Assembly (NCBI GenBank): GCA_038093515.1
Contig: JBBPSI010000015.1
Location: 1 to 64,000, forward strand
Origin: Butyriboletus loyo
Taxonomy: Eukaryota > Basidiomycota > Agaricomycetes > Boletales > Boletaceae
Reading direction: 5' to 3'
DNA: 64,000 nucleotides
Position 1 is the first letter of the stretch. Each line of letters starts with the position of its first letter. Both the position numbers and the translations under genes were made by a program. The notes under the pieces were generated by a model, which saw only the letters and a list, made by a program, of their open reading frames with translations, did no database searches and had not been told where the DNA came from. Shown here piece by piece: positions 10,604 to 22,007 of this stretch.

Positions 10604-12410
10604 ATGACTACCATACAGAAAATCAAAGTATGTCCAACTTCCTCTGTGTAGGTGCTATTCTTCTTGACGCATCTTCGTCGCCGCAAGGAAATCGAGGATG
10701 AGATGGTAATATCATGCATCATATTTCGACCGTAGCTTCATTTACCCCAGCCTGTAGGCCAGAAGTATGTTTGTGTACCAATACTTATCTTGTGCGTTTT
10801 CGAAACACATCCAACCTCTTAGCCCAAAAGAACAAGGCCACCAGCTACCATCTTGGTCAGCTCAAGGCCAAACTCGCCAAGCTCAGGCGAGAGTTGATAT
10901 CGCCATCTGGAGGCGGTGGCGGTGGTGGTGGAGGAGGCATCGGCTTCGATGTAGCTCGGACCGGTGTGGCATCTGTTGGCTTCGTCGGTTTCCCGTCAGT
11001 CGGAAAGGTGAGCATGAGGACCCTACTTAGATCCTTCTTTGTACTGATCCGTTTACAGTCCACTCTCATGTCAAAACTCACAGGAACTCATTCAGAAGTC
11101 TCGGAGATCGACTTCACCACCCTTACCACCGTCCCCGGTACCTTGAAAGTACATGGCGCCCCGATACAGATTCTAGATTTACGTGGGTACTCCGTGTTCT
11201 TCGGAAAACTAACACTTAGCATTACTTAGCCGGTATTATCGAGGGTGCGAACGATGGTCGTGGTAGAGGCCGGCAGGGCAAGTAGATTGTATGCATGAAT
11301 AATTATTTATGCTGACGGTCTGCTCGCCAGTGATCGCCGGTATGGAATGAGGAACAGCGTACCGTATAACATTTCACCAAAGACTTACTTCCTTTGGCAG
11401 TTGCCCGGACATGCAACCTTATCTTTATCGTACTGGACGTTCTCAAACCTCTCGGAGACAAGAAGATTATCGAAAGTGAACTAGAAGGATTTGGTATCCG
11501 ACTCAACAAACAACCTCCGGCGATCATAGTTCGCAAGAAAGACAAGGGTGGCATCGCAATTACAAATACTGTGCCCCTCACAAATGTTGATCACGATGAA
11601 ATCAAAGCCGTGCTCAGCGAGTACAAGCTCAGCAACGCGGATGTCACAATACGGGAACCTAACTGCACCTCGGATGACCTGGTAGATGTGATTGAAGGGA
11701 ACAGGCAAGCTTCCATCCCCTCCCTGCTCATAACAACTCACACAGCTGACAGAGTTTATATACCTGCTGTATATGTACGTCCGTGTCATAACCATAGACC
11801 GAATCGTTGCGCTGACCCAAATCGTAGGTTCTCAACAAAGTAAGCCGGAGCTGGCAGCCAAATATGTTGAACCTCTTACGATGTCCCACTAGATAGATGC
11901 CATCTCAATAGAGGAACTTGATCTTCTGTAAGTGATTCGCCTTGACCTCTTGCCTGCCAAACATCTAATATTGTCTTCCAGATATAAAATTCCGAACAGC
12001 GTACCGATATCATCCAAGGAGTGGATGAACGTCGACGAGTTGACTGAAAAGATGTGGGACGCTCTGGAGCTTGTCCGTGTTTACACAAAGCCGCGAAGTC
12101 AGCCGCCGGATTATTCTACTCCAGTTGTCCTGCGTCGAGGAAGGTGCTCGATCGAGGATTTCTGCAATGCCATTCACAAGGAAATCGCGAAACAGATGAA
12201 ATAGTGAGCCTCAGCCGGCAGTTTTAACACACCGTCTTGCTGAATTGCTCGTAGCGCTATAGTGTGGGGATCCAGCGCGAAGCACGCGCGTGGGCAGAAA
12301 GTTGGCCTGGACCACATTTTGGAAGACGAAGACGGCAAGTCAAAGTTATTCTGCTGGCAGTTGCTACATTAAAACCATACCATGCAGTTGTCCACATCTC
12401 AAAGCGGTAG
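10604..12410 (+). CDS. RBG1: Developmentally regulated GTPase 1 (DRG1/Rbg1), highly fragmented gene
   Basis: OBG/DRG GTPase that binds ribosomes with its partner DFRP1/Tma46. The spliced protein has the DRG1 start [21 protein letters not shown]1 GFPSVGKS, G3 DLPG, G4 NKID, an inserted S5D2L region and a C-terminal TGS domain ending EDEDVVHISKR. Exons inferred from protein conservation: 10604-10627, 10688-10705, 10758-10764, 10823-11007, 11059-11182, 11230-11277, 11331-11339, 11401-11704, 11753-11774, 11828-11839, 11893-11927, 11982-12203, 12255-12334, 12388-12410. Four exons are 18, 7, 9 and 12 nt. Three introns (from 11278, 11705 and 12335) begin GC rather than GT (gcaagt, gcaagc, gcaagt). 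A ten-Gly run follows LISPS, as in other DRG1 proteins. It ends 53 bp from the ALG8 stop on the other strand. Confidence 0.93.
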
Positions 12411-12462
12411 ATCAACAGATACAGCTTGTATATCGCCCGATACTTGTATGAGATGGGTACCA

Positions 12463-14663
12463 CTATTGCCTCAGGTATATCGTACCCAATCGGATGAAAG
12501 CCCACACCAGACCGAGTGCACAGTATACACTTGTCATCATCAGGGGAAGAAACTCGACTTGGGAATTTCCACCAAATACCAACGGAAAGGCAAGAACAAA
12601 TACTAGCAATGGAGCGAAGCCCAGCAAATATGCATTTTCTAGCTGTTCCAGTATGACCCATGGTAACGTAGTCGGGAACCTGACGAAGCTTGAAATTCAT
12701 TCATAAGGAATAAGGGGGGTTCACTCACTCATAAACCTGTCTGTGCAATGGATAGAGCACCATGACGCCCCAGATAAGAGAGTAGACTGTCTTGACCAAA
12801 GTTTCTGTGCCAGAGTAAATCGTTGGTACGCTTCCACCAAAAACCAAAAAGGCTCACCGTTGGGTGTGAATAACAAAGGGAACAGAGAAAATATTCCGGA
12901 AATACTTGCTATCATGTAAGTCTTGAAATGGGGGTAGTCATCTGCTGCTAGCAGACTGCCAATCTATGAGTCACGAGAATTCTAAATCATCAGTGATCCA
13001 TGGAAATGTTACCTGAGAGGCACAAGGACAAGGAGAATGGCTTTTTCATGGACATGCCAACCAAACATGTACGAGGTATAGCCACACAACATGAGGGCAG
13101 TTAAGAAGGACTTGTAGTTTGGTGCCTTCCACAACTTGACAAGGAAAACCTTTGGAAAATGTCAGCTAAAGTTCCTACCCCACATTTTGTTTCCTACCAG
13201 TTGGAAAACAATCGTGATCGCGAATGTATGGATTGGCTTGACCGTTGGGAGGACAGCGAAGGTTGTGTCACCAACAAGGCCGCGTGACGTAGAAACCACC
13301 CCTTGCTGGTTCGTTACCAGATTCACGTCAAAACGCCTAGCCACTTTAGACGTACGATATCAGTGCTGAAAACCTAACAAAGGAAATACGGGCAAAGGCA
13401 TACGTTGAAGAAGTACACGATCTATGGCTGTCACCAAAGCCCATGCATTTGGGGCCCAGTAAGCGTGATTGAGACCCCGGGTGAATGGGAAAAGACGAGA
13501 TAGAAGTTGCGGAAATTGCCCCATCAAGACGAATGGTCCAAGCGAGGCTCCGAAAACCAAGATCACGGTATTTGCCAGCGAAATGAACTTTGTCGGGAGA
13601 ATCTCGCCGGTAGGCGACATACAATGCGAACGCAAAAGATAGGTAAAGTAAGCAGGCTATGAAGTTATAAGTGAAGTGAACAAAGCAGAGGTAGAAAGCA
13701 TACTGCAAGGTACACGTAGATGTGCTTGAAGTTGAGAAGCACAGCAAACAATAGACCACTAGCCAGCTTCCTGTCCTATAATATGAAACCAACCTTAGTA
13801 TGTACACCACCGCGACAGGACCTTTCACACCTCGCGCGCCATGAGAATCGACCAAAGCAAAATTCCAAACATGAAGCCATTGTATTGAAAGTGAATATGG
13901 TCGATAATAAGGAAACCTGGATGAAGGAAGAGGGAGGCGGAGAGGACACGTTGCCGCGAAGGGTCGACTGCTCCACGAATGAATCTAAATCACCAAGGTT
14001 AACCTTGTGTATCATTCAAAGGCTCTGCAGGTTGCAAACCTAAGTAACGCTGCTCCGAGGACAATCTCAGTCAATATCACAGTACTTCGCTGGTATGCGA
14101 CAACAGACCACGCGTCGTAGTTCAGGTTATAACGGTTTACTATCTGGGGGTCAATGAACGATGCCGGGATTGACAAGAGCTTTTCAAAATAAGCAAAGAA
14201 TGGAGGGTAGTCAAGCGCTGTAACACGAATCAATGTTTTCGTGAACACAAGTCAAGGAACATCTCACTCCATTGCGATGTAGTCTGCCGGACTGGTTAGT
14301 GAGGGGCGATAATCAGTACTACGTGATGGCGTACATCATAGTACCATTGGGAAATGGGGAGCGAGTAGGTGATTGCAAGCCAGTTGCGGTGCACCTCAAA
14401 ATCTGTGGAACGACTATAAGGTTATACTTTAGAGGCAGGTCTGTAAACATGCGCGATCCAGCTCACTAGGAGGGGAAGAGAAGAAGCTTGACAGCAGTCG
14501 AGAACAGCAATATGTCAGCCTCAGAGCGCGTTACAAATTGCCCGACATTCAACCAACGAGTCGGGTGGTGCCAAGGGAATGCTTTTGGTTGTTCTGGCGT
14601 CTCGTCTTCTTGTATTGTTGGATGCTGCGCATATCTTGGAGAGGATGGCAAGGAGTTGGACAT
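12463..14663 (-). CDS. ALG8: Dolichyl-P-Glc:Glc1Man9GlcNAc2-PP-dolichol alpha-1,3-glucosyltransferase
   Basis: ER multipass GT57 enzyme adding the second glucose to the N-glycan precursor. After a hydrophilic N-terminus (ATG 14663) and the first TM comes the ALG6/ALG8 hallmark [20 protein letters not shown], then [20 protein letters not shown], where the Asp residues form the luminal catalytic loop; HRNWLAIT and [11 protein letters not shown] favour ALG8 over ALG6. Further TM blocks lie in many short exons (for example HFQYNGF-type sequence near 13860 and an [24 protein letters not shown] block near 13700). The C-terminus [20 protein letters not shown] then [10 protein letters not shown] ends at 12463 in one frame. 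Intron-rich; no defects seen. Confidence 0.9.
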
Positions 14664-14800
14664 GGCTATGTAGTACCGGGAAAGATTGTACTTGACTCAA
14701 CCATACCGGACCGCGTCGGCTAATTTATGTAATAACTACAGCATGGGTCTTACTCCACCCAACCTTGATGTTATCACCATCAACAAAACTACGGACAGGA

Positions 14801-15668
14801 TCAAACTAGCTTCAATTCAGCAACCGTTTTCAGTGCCTCTTCAACTACGGCCTCAGGGAACTCGCACTGTATCCAATGCCCGGCGTCGGATACATAGAGA
14901 TGTCGAACATGAGGAAATGGTTGGAGGTCGTCAGCAAAGCAGGTCTGCTGGATCGCAGGGTCTCCAATTAATACAGTCACTTTCCATTTCGGTGATGTCT
15001 TTTTGAAATAATGAAGAAAGTTCCATGGTTGGTTTCGCTGTAGCAAACAGAGTACATGAACAAATCGACCTGAGGCAGCAACTTGGCTGGATCTTACTCT
15101 GTAGATACCATGGACAGCCTCTGGGTCCGCTAAACGGGTGCCGAGCTCCCTGTAGATGGCATCCTTTTCTGTCCACGAGGGATTTTCGGCAAGATAGGTA
15201 CCTGCATCCTTGATGGTTATGCATGAAGCAGAAAATATTGCGTCCTTGACTGCGATTTTCTCCGCTCCTTGCTGCAAAGGAGGATCAACAAGAATGATGG
15301 CTGTTGGGTGTGACTGGGACAAATGAGGGAAGAGGGACATGGCAGTTACGCCGCCAAGTGAATGACCCATGACCAAATCATAGTTCCTGGCTGATAGATA
15401 TGGCCGGAGATCTTCAACTATTGAGTCCATGTGATAGTCTGTGGCCCTCCGCAATCCGTGACCGATGAGATTAGGCGCTGTCACCAGATAGCCTACCGGT
15501 GCTCAGCACCTCCAGGTCGAGCAGCACCTGTCAAACCATACCTTCGGCAGCCAAGGAGGAGGCAACTTTATGCCATGTATTCGAAGAAGAGGTTAATCCG
15601 TGAATCAGAAGTGCATTTTTGCGGGCAGTAGGTGATCCCCAAACTGTGGCAGAAGGGATGCAAGTCAT
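14801..15668 (-). CDS. Alpha/beta hydrolase (AB hydrolase-1 type)
   Basis: Soluble esterase/lipase-like fold. The oxyanion-side motif LLIHGLTSSSNTWHKVA lies near the start, the nucleophile elbow is GHSLGG (Ser), and the C-terminal catalytic His is in VSDAGHWIQCEFPE; the acid is likely the Asp in TVLIGDPAIQQ. Two exons: about 15535-15668 and 14801-15490, separated by a short intron. The start ATG 15668 gives a protein of about 270 residues, a normal size. No signal peptide, so probably cytosolic. Substrate unknown; it resembles fungal proteins similar to the EPHX/MEST/ABHD11 group but I cannot assign it more closely. The upstream open frame to 16001 is not clearly coding. Confidence 0.8.
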
Positions 15669-16060
15669 GATGACTGTTGAGAAGGAGAATATCTGATGAT
15701 CGCTGACCCGGTGAGGCCCCGATAAAGACAGTCGCTCGTAAAGATAGCACAGTGCTGTTACCTCCATGAGAGGCCATCCGCAAGATCTTTCCTCCGGATA
15801 GAGAAACCCACGACTCCGGCAAGAACTGAAATGCGATGTGAGTTTGATCTCAAAGGCCGGGTTAAATTTATCAGTAGTGACTTGTTGGCTGTAGCCAGTG
15901 GATGATTTACATGACTCCCAAAGCTTGAATACTTGACTGCACGACGATGACTGTGGCGCGGTTGAGGACCGTTTGTTGAGAAGCACTGCCACCTTTATCA
16001 AAGAACTTCCTCATTGACCTTTCAACTTCGAAAGGCACAGTCCGACTCTCCTACACTGCT

Positions 16061-16453
16061 ATGAGTGACCAGTCTGCAACTGCGAACGCGACGGGGCAAG
16101 CAGCCTCAAGGTGTGGCTATATTTTACGCTCTGACTCTCCCACACGAATCACATACACTTAGGGGAGCTCTCATCAAGTTGTTGTTCTTCGCGGTCACGC
16201 TTGCAGTTCTACCGATTTCCTCCTACTTTATTTCACTCAGGTACATGTGGGGAGGTGCGGTGTTACTGTCAATCGTGCTCGAATACTCCTTACTAGATGT
16301 TTCACAGGTAATCATAATTATGCTGCCATAACTGCCATCTGTGCCGCAAACCTGGTGCTTGTGGCTTATATCGTTACCTCCATCTTGGAAGACAGACAGT
16401 CCTTGGAAGAAGCGGAAGGGAAGAAACTAACAGAATCAAAGAAGCATCGTTGA
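16061..16453 (+). CDS. VMA21: V-ATPase assembly chaperone Vma21
   Basis: Small ER membrane protein that assembles the V0 sector. Exon 1 (MSDQSATANATGQAAS) joins exon 2 with the first TM, ALIKLLFFAVTLAVLPISSY; after another intron (donor gtacatgt, acceptor ttactag) comes NHNYAAITAICAANLVLVAY, the second TM, and a charged tail. The protein ends ESKKHR: the last four residues KKHR form a KKXX dilysine ER-retrieval signal, as in yeast Vma21 (which also ends in a dilysine motif). About 100 residues, the usual size. Confidence 0.88.
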
Positions 16454-17340
16454 TCGCCAACCGTCTCTCGTCTCATTGTCCCATCTTGACTAAACTAGGG
16501 TTGGTACAATCCTCGCCTGATTCTGGAACTATGATGCGAGTCCACATGTCGAATGAAGCACCTCGTTCTCACCAGACAATGCAATTACACATGAATGTCC
16601 ATCGTTCCGTCTGACAACGTGTTGTCAAGTTTTGAAGGCGGTGGTACGAGATACCTCGCATCCATCATTAACTACTATGCGGGCCCTGTCGGAATTCCGG
16701 CAAACAGGGAAAATCAAGTTCACCCACACCGACTGTGCACACAATTTTCCCGAAGCTGCCGACCAGTGAACATCTAAGGACTACGAAGTGGCATGTAAGC
16801 AAGTGCGTCCTTCCCCTGTACCATAATATTCGTGCCGTGTCTGCTTCGACGACCTCTGTGGTTTGAACGGACATGAATATTTTTTTTAGTCTGAATAGGA
16901 TGAAAACGTCAAGAAATATCCGATACTTCTGAATCCTGATTTAGTGGAGGGCACAGCTCGCTAGGGTAAGTATTCGAGACAGCTACCGTGACATTTACCA
17001 CTCAGCCAGAGCCCGAGAAATATCCGATTATTACCCAGCACACCTCTGTAAATATTCATGATGCGCTCACGAGTGGGAGAGTACATCGACAGAACCTTGG
17101 AAAAACTAACTAGAGGAGGTATCGGGAGACCTTTTCTCCGAGTGACCTTATTTAAGTCTGACGGAGACCTGACTGTATTTCACATTCCCCGGCCTTGCTG
17201 CATTATATTCTAGTGTTTTGCCATACGTGGTCGAGCTATCGAGTTCATTTACATTCGCATGTACCAAGTTTGATATCCTCCATTAAAATCAATATCGCAG
17301 CTTTCAGAAGCTTCAGATACTGGCAACTTTGAAACGGAGG
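16454..17340. other. Intergenic, no gene seen
   Basis: This 887-bp gap between VMA21 and PPM1 carries only short random open frames. The right end holds A/T-rich patches (near 17140-17230) and is the likely PPM1 promoter. No repeat or RNA gene was recognised. Confidence 0.4.
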
Positions 17341-18639
17341 ATGTTTCCCCCAATATCATCTCGACCACTCGGTCGCGAACGCGGCGCAGATGCTGACAGT
17401 GCCATTCGGCAAACCGATGTCGATGCAGCTCTTGCAAGACTCTCCGCGGTAAAGAAGGGCTATATCGAGGACCCGTTTATTACGCATCTCCTTCCTCGTG
17501 CTCAGTTTCAACCTGTCCGTCCCCCCTTGATCAACATCGGAACTTACGTTCGTTCCAAATCCATCGATGTGCTCGTTGATCAATGGCTGGAGTTCTGTGA
17601 ACAACAGGCCACGGTGTGCCAGATCGTAAGCCTTGGAGCTGGGAGCGATACGAGGTTCTGGCGTATCAGCGTGCGTGTCTCGTCCTTGATCTTACTTTGA
17701 GTTGTAATAATTTCAATAGACCGGACCTCGCTCTCATGTCTTGAAATCATACTTCGAACTCGACTTCCCGGATGTCACCACTAAGAAGATGATGGCTATC
17801 CGTAAAAGCAAAGAGCTCAGTGCAGCCCTAGGTTCACCCGAGAGTGTTACTATCGGTGAGTCCCTGCGACATGACGAAGCCGGGAGATCATCTTAGACTT
17901 CCAAGCGTCCGGTGGAACTGCACTCCACTCGAGCAGGTATCATCTACTTCCATGCGATCTGCGTCATCCGCCATCCACTTCCCTGGCACCAGTGCTCAAT
18001 GGATTACTATCGCCGTCACTCCCTACCCTCTTACTTTTCGAGTGCGTGTTGGTTTACATGTCACCCGAGTCGTCATCTGCTCTTATCGACTGGTTCGTGA
18101 ATCATTTTTCCTCCACTCACGACGGGAGTGTTCTCGGAGCTATTGTATACGAGATGTTTGGCCTCCAAGACGCCTTTGGTCAAGTCATGTTGAACAACTT
18201 GCGGGTATTTCTACCTCATTTCTCTCTTGTTGCTTTCGCTTCAATTGCAATCTTAGTCAAGGAATGTGTCCTTGCCGGGTGCGGCCCCGTACCCCACGGT
18301 CAAGTTACTCCGTGACCGTTTCACTCGACATGGGTTCACGTTCTCCCATGCACTGGCGTTGAGTGAAGTACGTGAGAAATACATCGGTTACTCTGAGCTT
18401 GAGCGGTAAGTTCTTTGCTAGATGGCCCTGAGCTGCATGCATTCTTGGGTGTTTGTTTGATACCTCTAACATACAGGATATCCCATCTTGAATTTCTTGA
18501 TGAGGTTGAGGAACTGAATCTAGTGCTTCAACACTATGCCATCACCTGGAGTGCCAAGACATTCATGTCCATAGCAAAGCCAAGTCCTTGGGAACAGTGG
18601 GAATTAAAATTGTCGTCACAAGTACCATTTCATGGTTGA
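17341..18639 (+). CDS. PPM1: Leucine carboxyl methyltransferase (PP2A C-subunit), Ppm1/LCMT1
   Basis: SAM-dependent enzyme that methylates the C-terminal Leu of the PP2A catalytic subunit. The N-terminal substrate part reads AIRQTDVDAALARLSAVKKG then YIEDPFITHLLP, the SAM loop is VSLGAGSDTRFWRI, and later blocks include SYFELDFPDVTTKKMMAI, LLLFECVLVYMSPESSSALI and WFVNHF. C-terminal RISHLEFLDEVEELNLVLQHYAI is typical. Start ATG 17341; the open frame begins a little earlier but without ATG. About six short introns (e.g. donor after TIS at about 17680, gtgagtcc at about 17855). The end faces the RNR2 end across 225 bp. Confidence 0.92.
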
Positions 18640-18864
18640 AATCACGGCGAGCAGATGTGTAGGCTGGTATTTCGGAAGCTAGCTCAATCCTACATACATG
18701 CTACACTATGTTCCTCTAAGAATCAATACAACCTATCCTGCGGGGTTAACATAATGCTATTGGGTGTCGCTCGATAACAGATAACATGCAATAATAGTAC
18801 AAGTCGATGACAATGTAAATGGGAAATCAACATATGAAATACCACAAGAACAAAAAAAGAAAGC

Positions 18865-20348
18865 TTAAAAGTCCTCGTCTAATGAGCTATTTACCGCCAT
18901 CGTCAGTCCGAGAGGAAAGGATATTAATCAAGACCACTTACAAGACCTTGCCCGTAACCGTTTCACTCTTTTGATTATTATGGTTCACATTCGCTTTCGA
19001 GTAGTCGGATACCCGCTTCTCGAAGAAATTGGTCTTGCCTTGCAACGAAATCATATCCATGAAATCGAATGGGTTCGTCACGTCGTACACCTTCTCGTTC
19101 CCCAGTGAAACCAATAGACGATCGGCGACAAATTCAATATATTGGCACATGAGCTTGGCATTCATTCCGATCAAAGCAACAGGCAACGCATCTAAGAACT
19201 GAGGTCAGTATCCAGCATATTGCAATTATCAAGCATCTTACCGGTCAAGAACTCTTGCTCAATCTTGACAGCATCTGTGATGATCCGCCGAACAACGTCT
19301 GGATGAGGTCGCCGCTTAAGGTGGCTGAAGAGTAAGCACGCGAAATCGGTATGCATTCCCTCGTCACGGCTGATAAGCTCGTTGGAAAAGGTGAGACCAG
19401 GCATCAAGCCACGCTTCTTCAACCAGAATATGGAAGCGAAGGAACCGGAGAAGAAAATGCCCTCGACGGCGGCAAAGGCAATTAAGCGTTCGGCAAAAGT
19501 AGAGCGTTGGTCCGAAATCCACCTGAGGGCCCATTCAGCCTTGCGCTTAACGCAAGGGATGGTATCCATGGCATCGAAGAGGTATTCGCGTTGTGCGGGG
19601 TCCTTGATATAGGTATCAATCAAAAGGGAATACGTTTCGGAATGAATGTTCTCCATCATGATTTGGAAACCGTAGAAACAACGAGCCTCGGCAACTTGGA
19701 CCTCGTTCGAGAACCGTTCAACGAGGTTCTCATTGACGATGCCATCTGAAGCGGCAAAAAACGCCAGTACGTGAGAAACAAAGTGGCGCTCATTGTCGTT
19801 CAGACGAGTGTTCCAGTCGTGCATATCCTTCGAGAGGTCCATCTCCTCGGCAGTCCAGAAAGACGCCTCGGCTTTCTTGTACATTTGCCATATCTGTGTG
19901 GCACGTTAACTTCACTTCCTCTGGAAGTGACAAAGGACTAACCTCGTGATACTGTATAGGGAAGAGAACGAATCGACGTTTGGAATCTTTCAAGAGGGGT
20001 TCTTCACCTACAAAGAATTGAATAAGACGTAGATGGCACGAGAGGAAGACTCACACTCTGGAAGATCCACCTCACCAACAAACTTTGTACGAAGAACGTG
20101 GAACTCGTCTTCCTCTGAGTCGGACTCCTCAACCAAGGTGTCGGGAGAGACAGAGCGCTTCTTGTCATCAACCAAACACCTCTTTGGGGCGGGTGGCTTC
20201 GAAGGGGAGTCTAACGAGAAGGCAGCGATAGCTTCTGCAGCCTGGAATAGAGGTAAGCAATGACGCGACAGAGTTGAACACATCCCACCTTCTTGCTAGG
20301 AGTAGAGAGGGGAGATGGTGCACAGGGAGGAGCGAGGGTGGTAGCCAT
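18865..20348 (-). CDS. RNR2: Ribonucleotide reductase small subunit (class Ia R2)
   Basis: Makes the tyrosyl radical for dNTP synthesis. Iron ligands are visible: Asp in [13 protein letters not shown], Glu and His in [11 protein letters not shown], Glu in [17 protein letters not shown], Glu and His in [11 protein letters not shown]; the radical Tyr follows in [15 protein letters not shown]. The C-terminus NSSLDEDF is the R1-binding tail. N-terminus [20 protein letters not shown] is followed by an acidic Ser-rich linker ([11 protein letters not shown]). Introns: near 20285, 20015, 19935-19885, 19240-19195 and 18945-18905. Its promoter, shared with IMP4, has an ACGCGT box. All key residues are present, so this is the catalytic form rather than an Rnr4-like partner. 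Confidence 0.96.
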
Positions 20349-20470
20349 GAGAATTGTAGGATGAGAATATACAAATAGTGAGAATGTACTGGTGAAGACG
20401 AGAGGATGTACGCTTGTTTTTATGGTCGTCAGATGAGTTGCGCGTATTTGGTTCATTCAACATTACGCGG

Positions 20471-20476
20471 ACGCGT
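20471..20476. promoter_or_regulatory. MluI cell-cycle box (ACGCGT) in RNR2/IMP4 promoter
   Basis: A palindromic ACGCGT lies 123 bp upstream of the RNR2 ATG, inside the 304-bp RNR2/IMP4 divergent region. MBF (Mbp1/Swi6; in fission yeast Cdc10/Res) binds this box and drives S-phase genes, including RNR genes. A CACGTG palindrome also lies at 20602-20607, nearer IMP4. Function is inferred from the motif and the target gene. Confidence 0.5.
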
Positions 20477-20652
20477 TATTGACGGATATTGTGCAGTGAA
20501 GCCCAGCAACCACATTACGTAACATGAGAAACCGGGGGCTTAGTAAACAGAGACCGGCCAAGCCGAGTGAAACACGCCGTTCAATACGACCACACCCAGT
20601 CACGTGACCATCAAATTTGTCTGCTCTATGCTGCTATATTCTTGTCTCAAAT

Positions 20653-21878
20653 ATGGTGAGCGTGATGATCAACTTCACTTACAACAAGCCCTTATTCCTC
20701 CCGTAGATAAGGCGACAGGCTCGCGAGCGCAGGCAATACGTATATGAAAAATCTTTGGAGGCACAGGAGCGCCAAACCTACGAGCGCAAGCGTCAGCTCA
20801 AGGATGCGCTTGCGTCGGGAAAGCCGCTTCTGACAGAACTTAAAAAGGATGCAAAGGATATAGGGAAAGATCTTGCGTTCGATGAAGCACAGGAAGGTGA
20901 GCATTACCATTCCACGATGCTCGATATCTATTAATTGGCTCACGGAGATTACAGATCCCTCGACACATATCGACAGCGAGTACTCTCGCGCTGGTATAAA
21001 TGATCCCAAGATCATGATAACCACCTCAAGAGATCCCAGCTCCAAACTTCTTCAATTCGCAAAGGTACCCGTCAGCCTGACTCTCATGAAGCAACCCTAC
21101 CATGATCATTGTGTAGGAAATGCGACTGGTATTTCCCAACTCGCATCGAATAAATCGCGGAAACTATGTCGTGAAAGAACTAGCAGACGCATGTCGTGCC
21201 AACGATATAACAGACCTCATTGTTTTGCATGAACACCGGGGTATCCCAGGTGAGCAGCACTCCGGTAGCGTTCTGACCGGTTGATTCACGCTTTTTAGAC
21301 GCATTGATCGTCTCCCACTTTCCCCATGGTCCAACCGTTCATTTTACGCTCCATAACGTCGCCCTTCGTCATGATATTAGCTCCTACAAATCATCCACCG
21401 TATCGGAACAATACCCACACCTCATGTTTGAGCAATTCACCTCGAAACTCGGGATGCGCATAAGGGATGTACTTAGGTTCCTGTTTCCCGTACCAAAGCA
21501 AGACAGCAAACGTGTCATGACGTTTGCAAATGAAGATGACTTCATCTCGTTCCGGTAAGCACTGAAACTTACCTGACAATTCGAGACATGATTCATGACT
21601 TGATAGGCATCACGTATTTGTCAAAATTCCTGGCGAGGTTCAACTTGCCGAGGTTGGACCCCGTTTTGAAATGAAACGTATGTTTACATGGTCATTTGTC
21701 TTGTGGGCACCGAGTGATAGTCTTATCAGCGTATGAAATAAGGCAAGGTACCATTGAACAGGCGGAGGCAGAGAAGGAATGGGTTCTTGCCCATTATTCC
21801 AGGACGGCGAAGAAACAGAAGCTATTGTCGGGTACTAGCAACGAACTAGAAAACTCTACGAAGCGGCAAAAACGATAA
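20653..21878 (+). CDS. IMP4: U3 snoRNP protein Imp4 (Brix domain)
   Basis: Nucleolar SSU-processome factor acting with Imp3 and Mpp10 in 18S pre-rRNA cleavage. The family N-terminus [19 protein letters not shown] is obtained only if the ATG at 20653-20655 is an exon of its own, followed by a 51-nt intron (20656-20706, gtgagc...cgtag). The Brix domain follows: [97 protein letters not shown], then [14 protein letters not shown]. Basic C-terminus STKRQKR. About six introns. Confidence 0.93.
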
Positions 21879-22007
21879 CTTATTCGATATCCACATTTCT
21901 TGTCGTCGATCTCACTTGTCGCGTTCATTTGTTGATCACTGGGCTCGACATTATGTACACTATTGACACAAGTATGCTGATTCGCGTCTCCTTTATCATG
22001 CGTCTTG

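Noticed and set aside
10905..10942. Gly-codon repeat (GGN)n in DRG1 as a possible unstable repeat
   Set aside because: A glycine-rich stretch at this place is normal for DRG1 proteins, so it needs no special explanation.
12463..12520. Possible frameshift at the ALG8 C-terminus
   Set aside because: On rereading the bases, the frame runs cleanly through [15 protein letters not shown] to a stop at 12463; the apparent shift came from a misread of the reverse strand.
15531..16001. Long minus-strand open frame upstream of the alpha/beta hydrolase
   Set aside because: Only its last part matches the hydrolase fold; the rest has no family features and lies in the spacer to VMA21, so the gene is started at ATG 15668.
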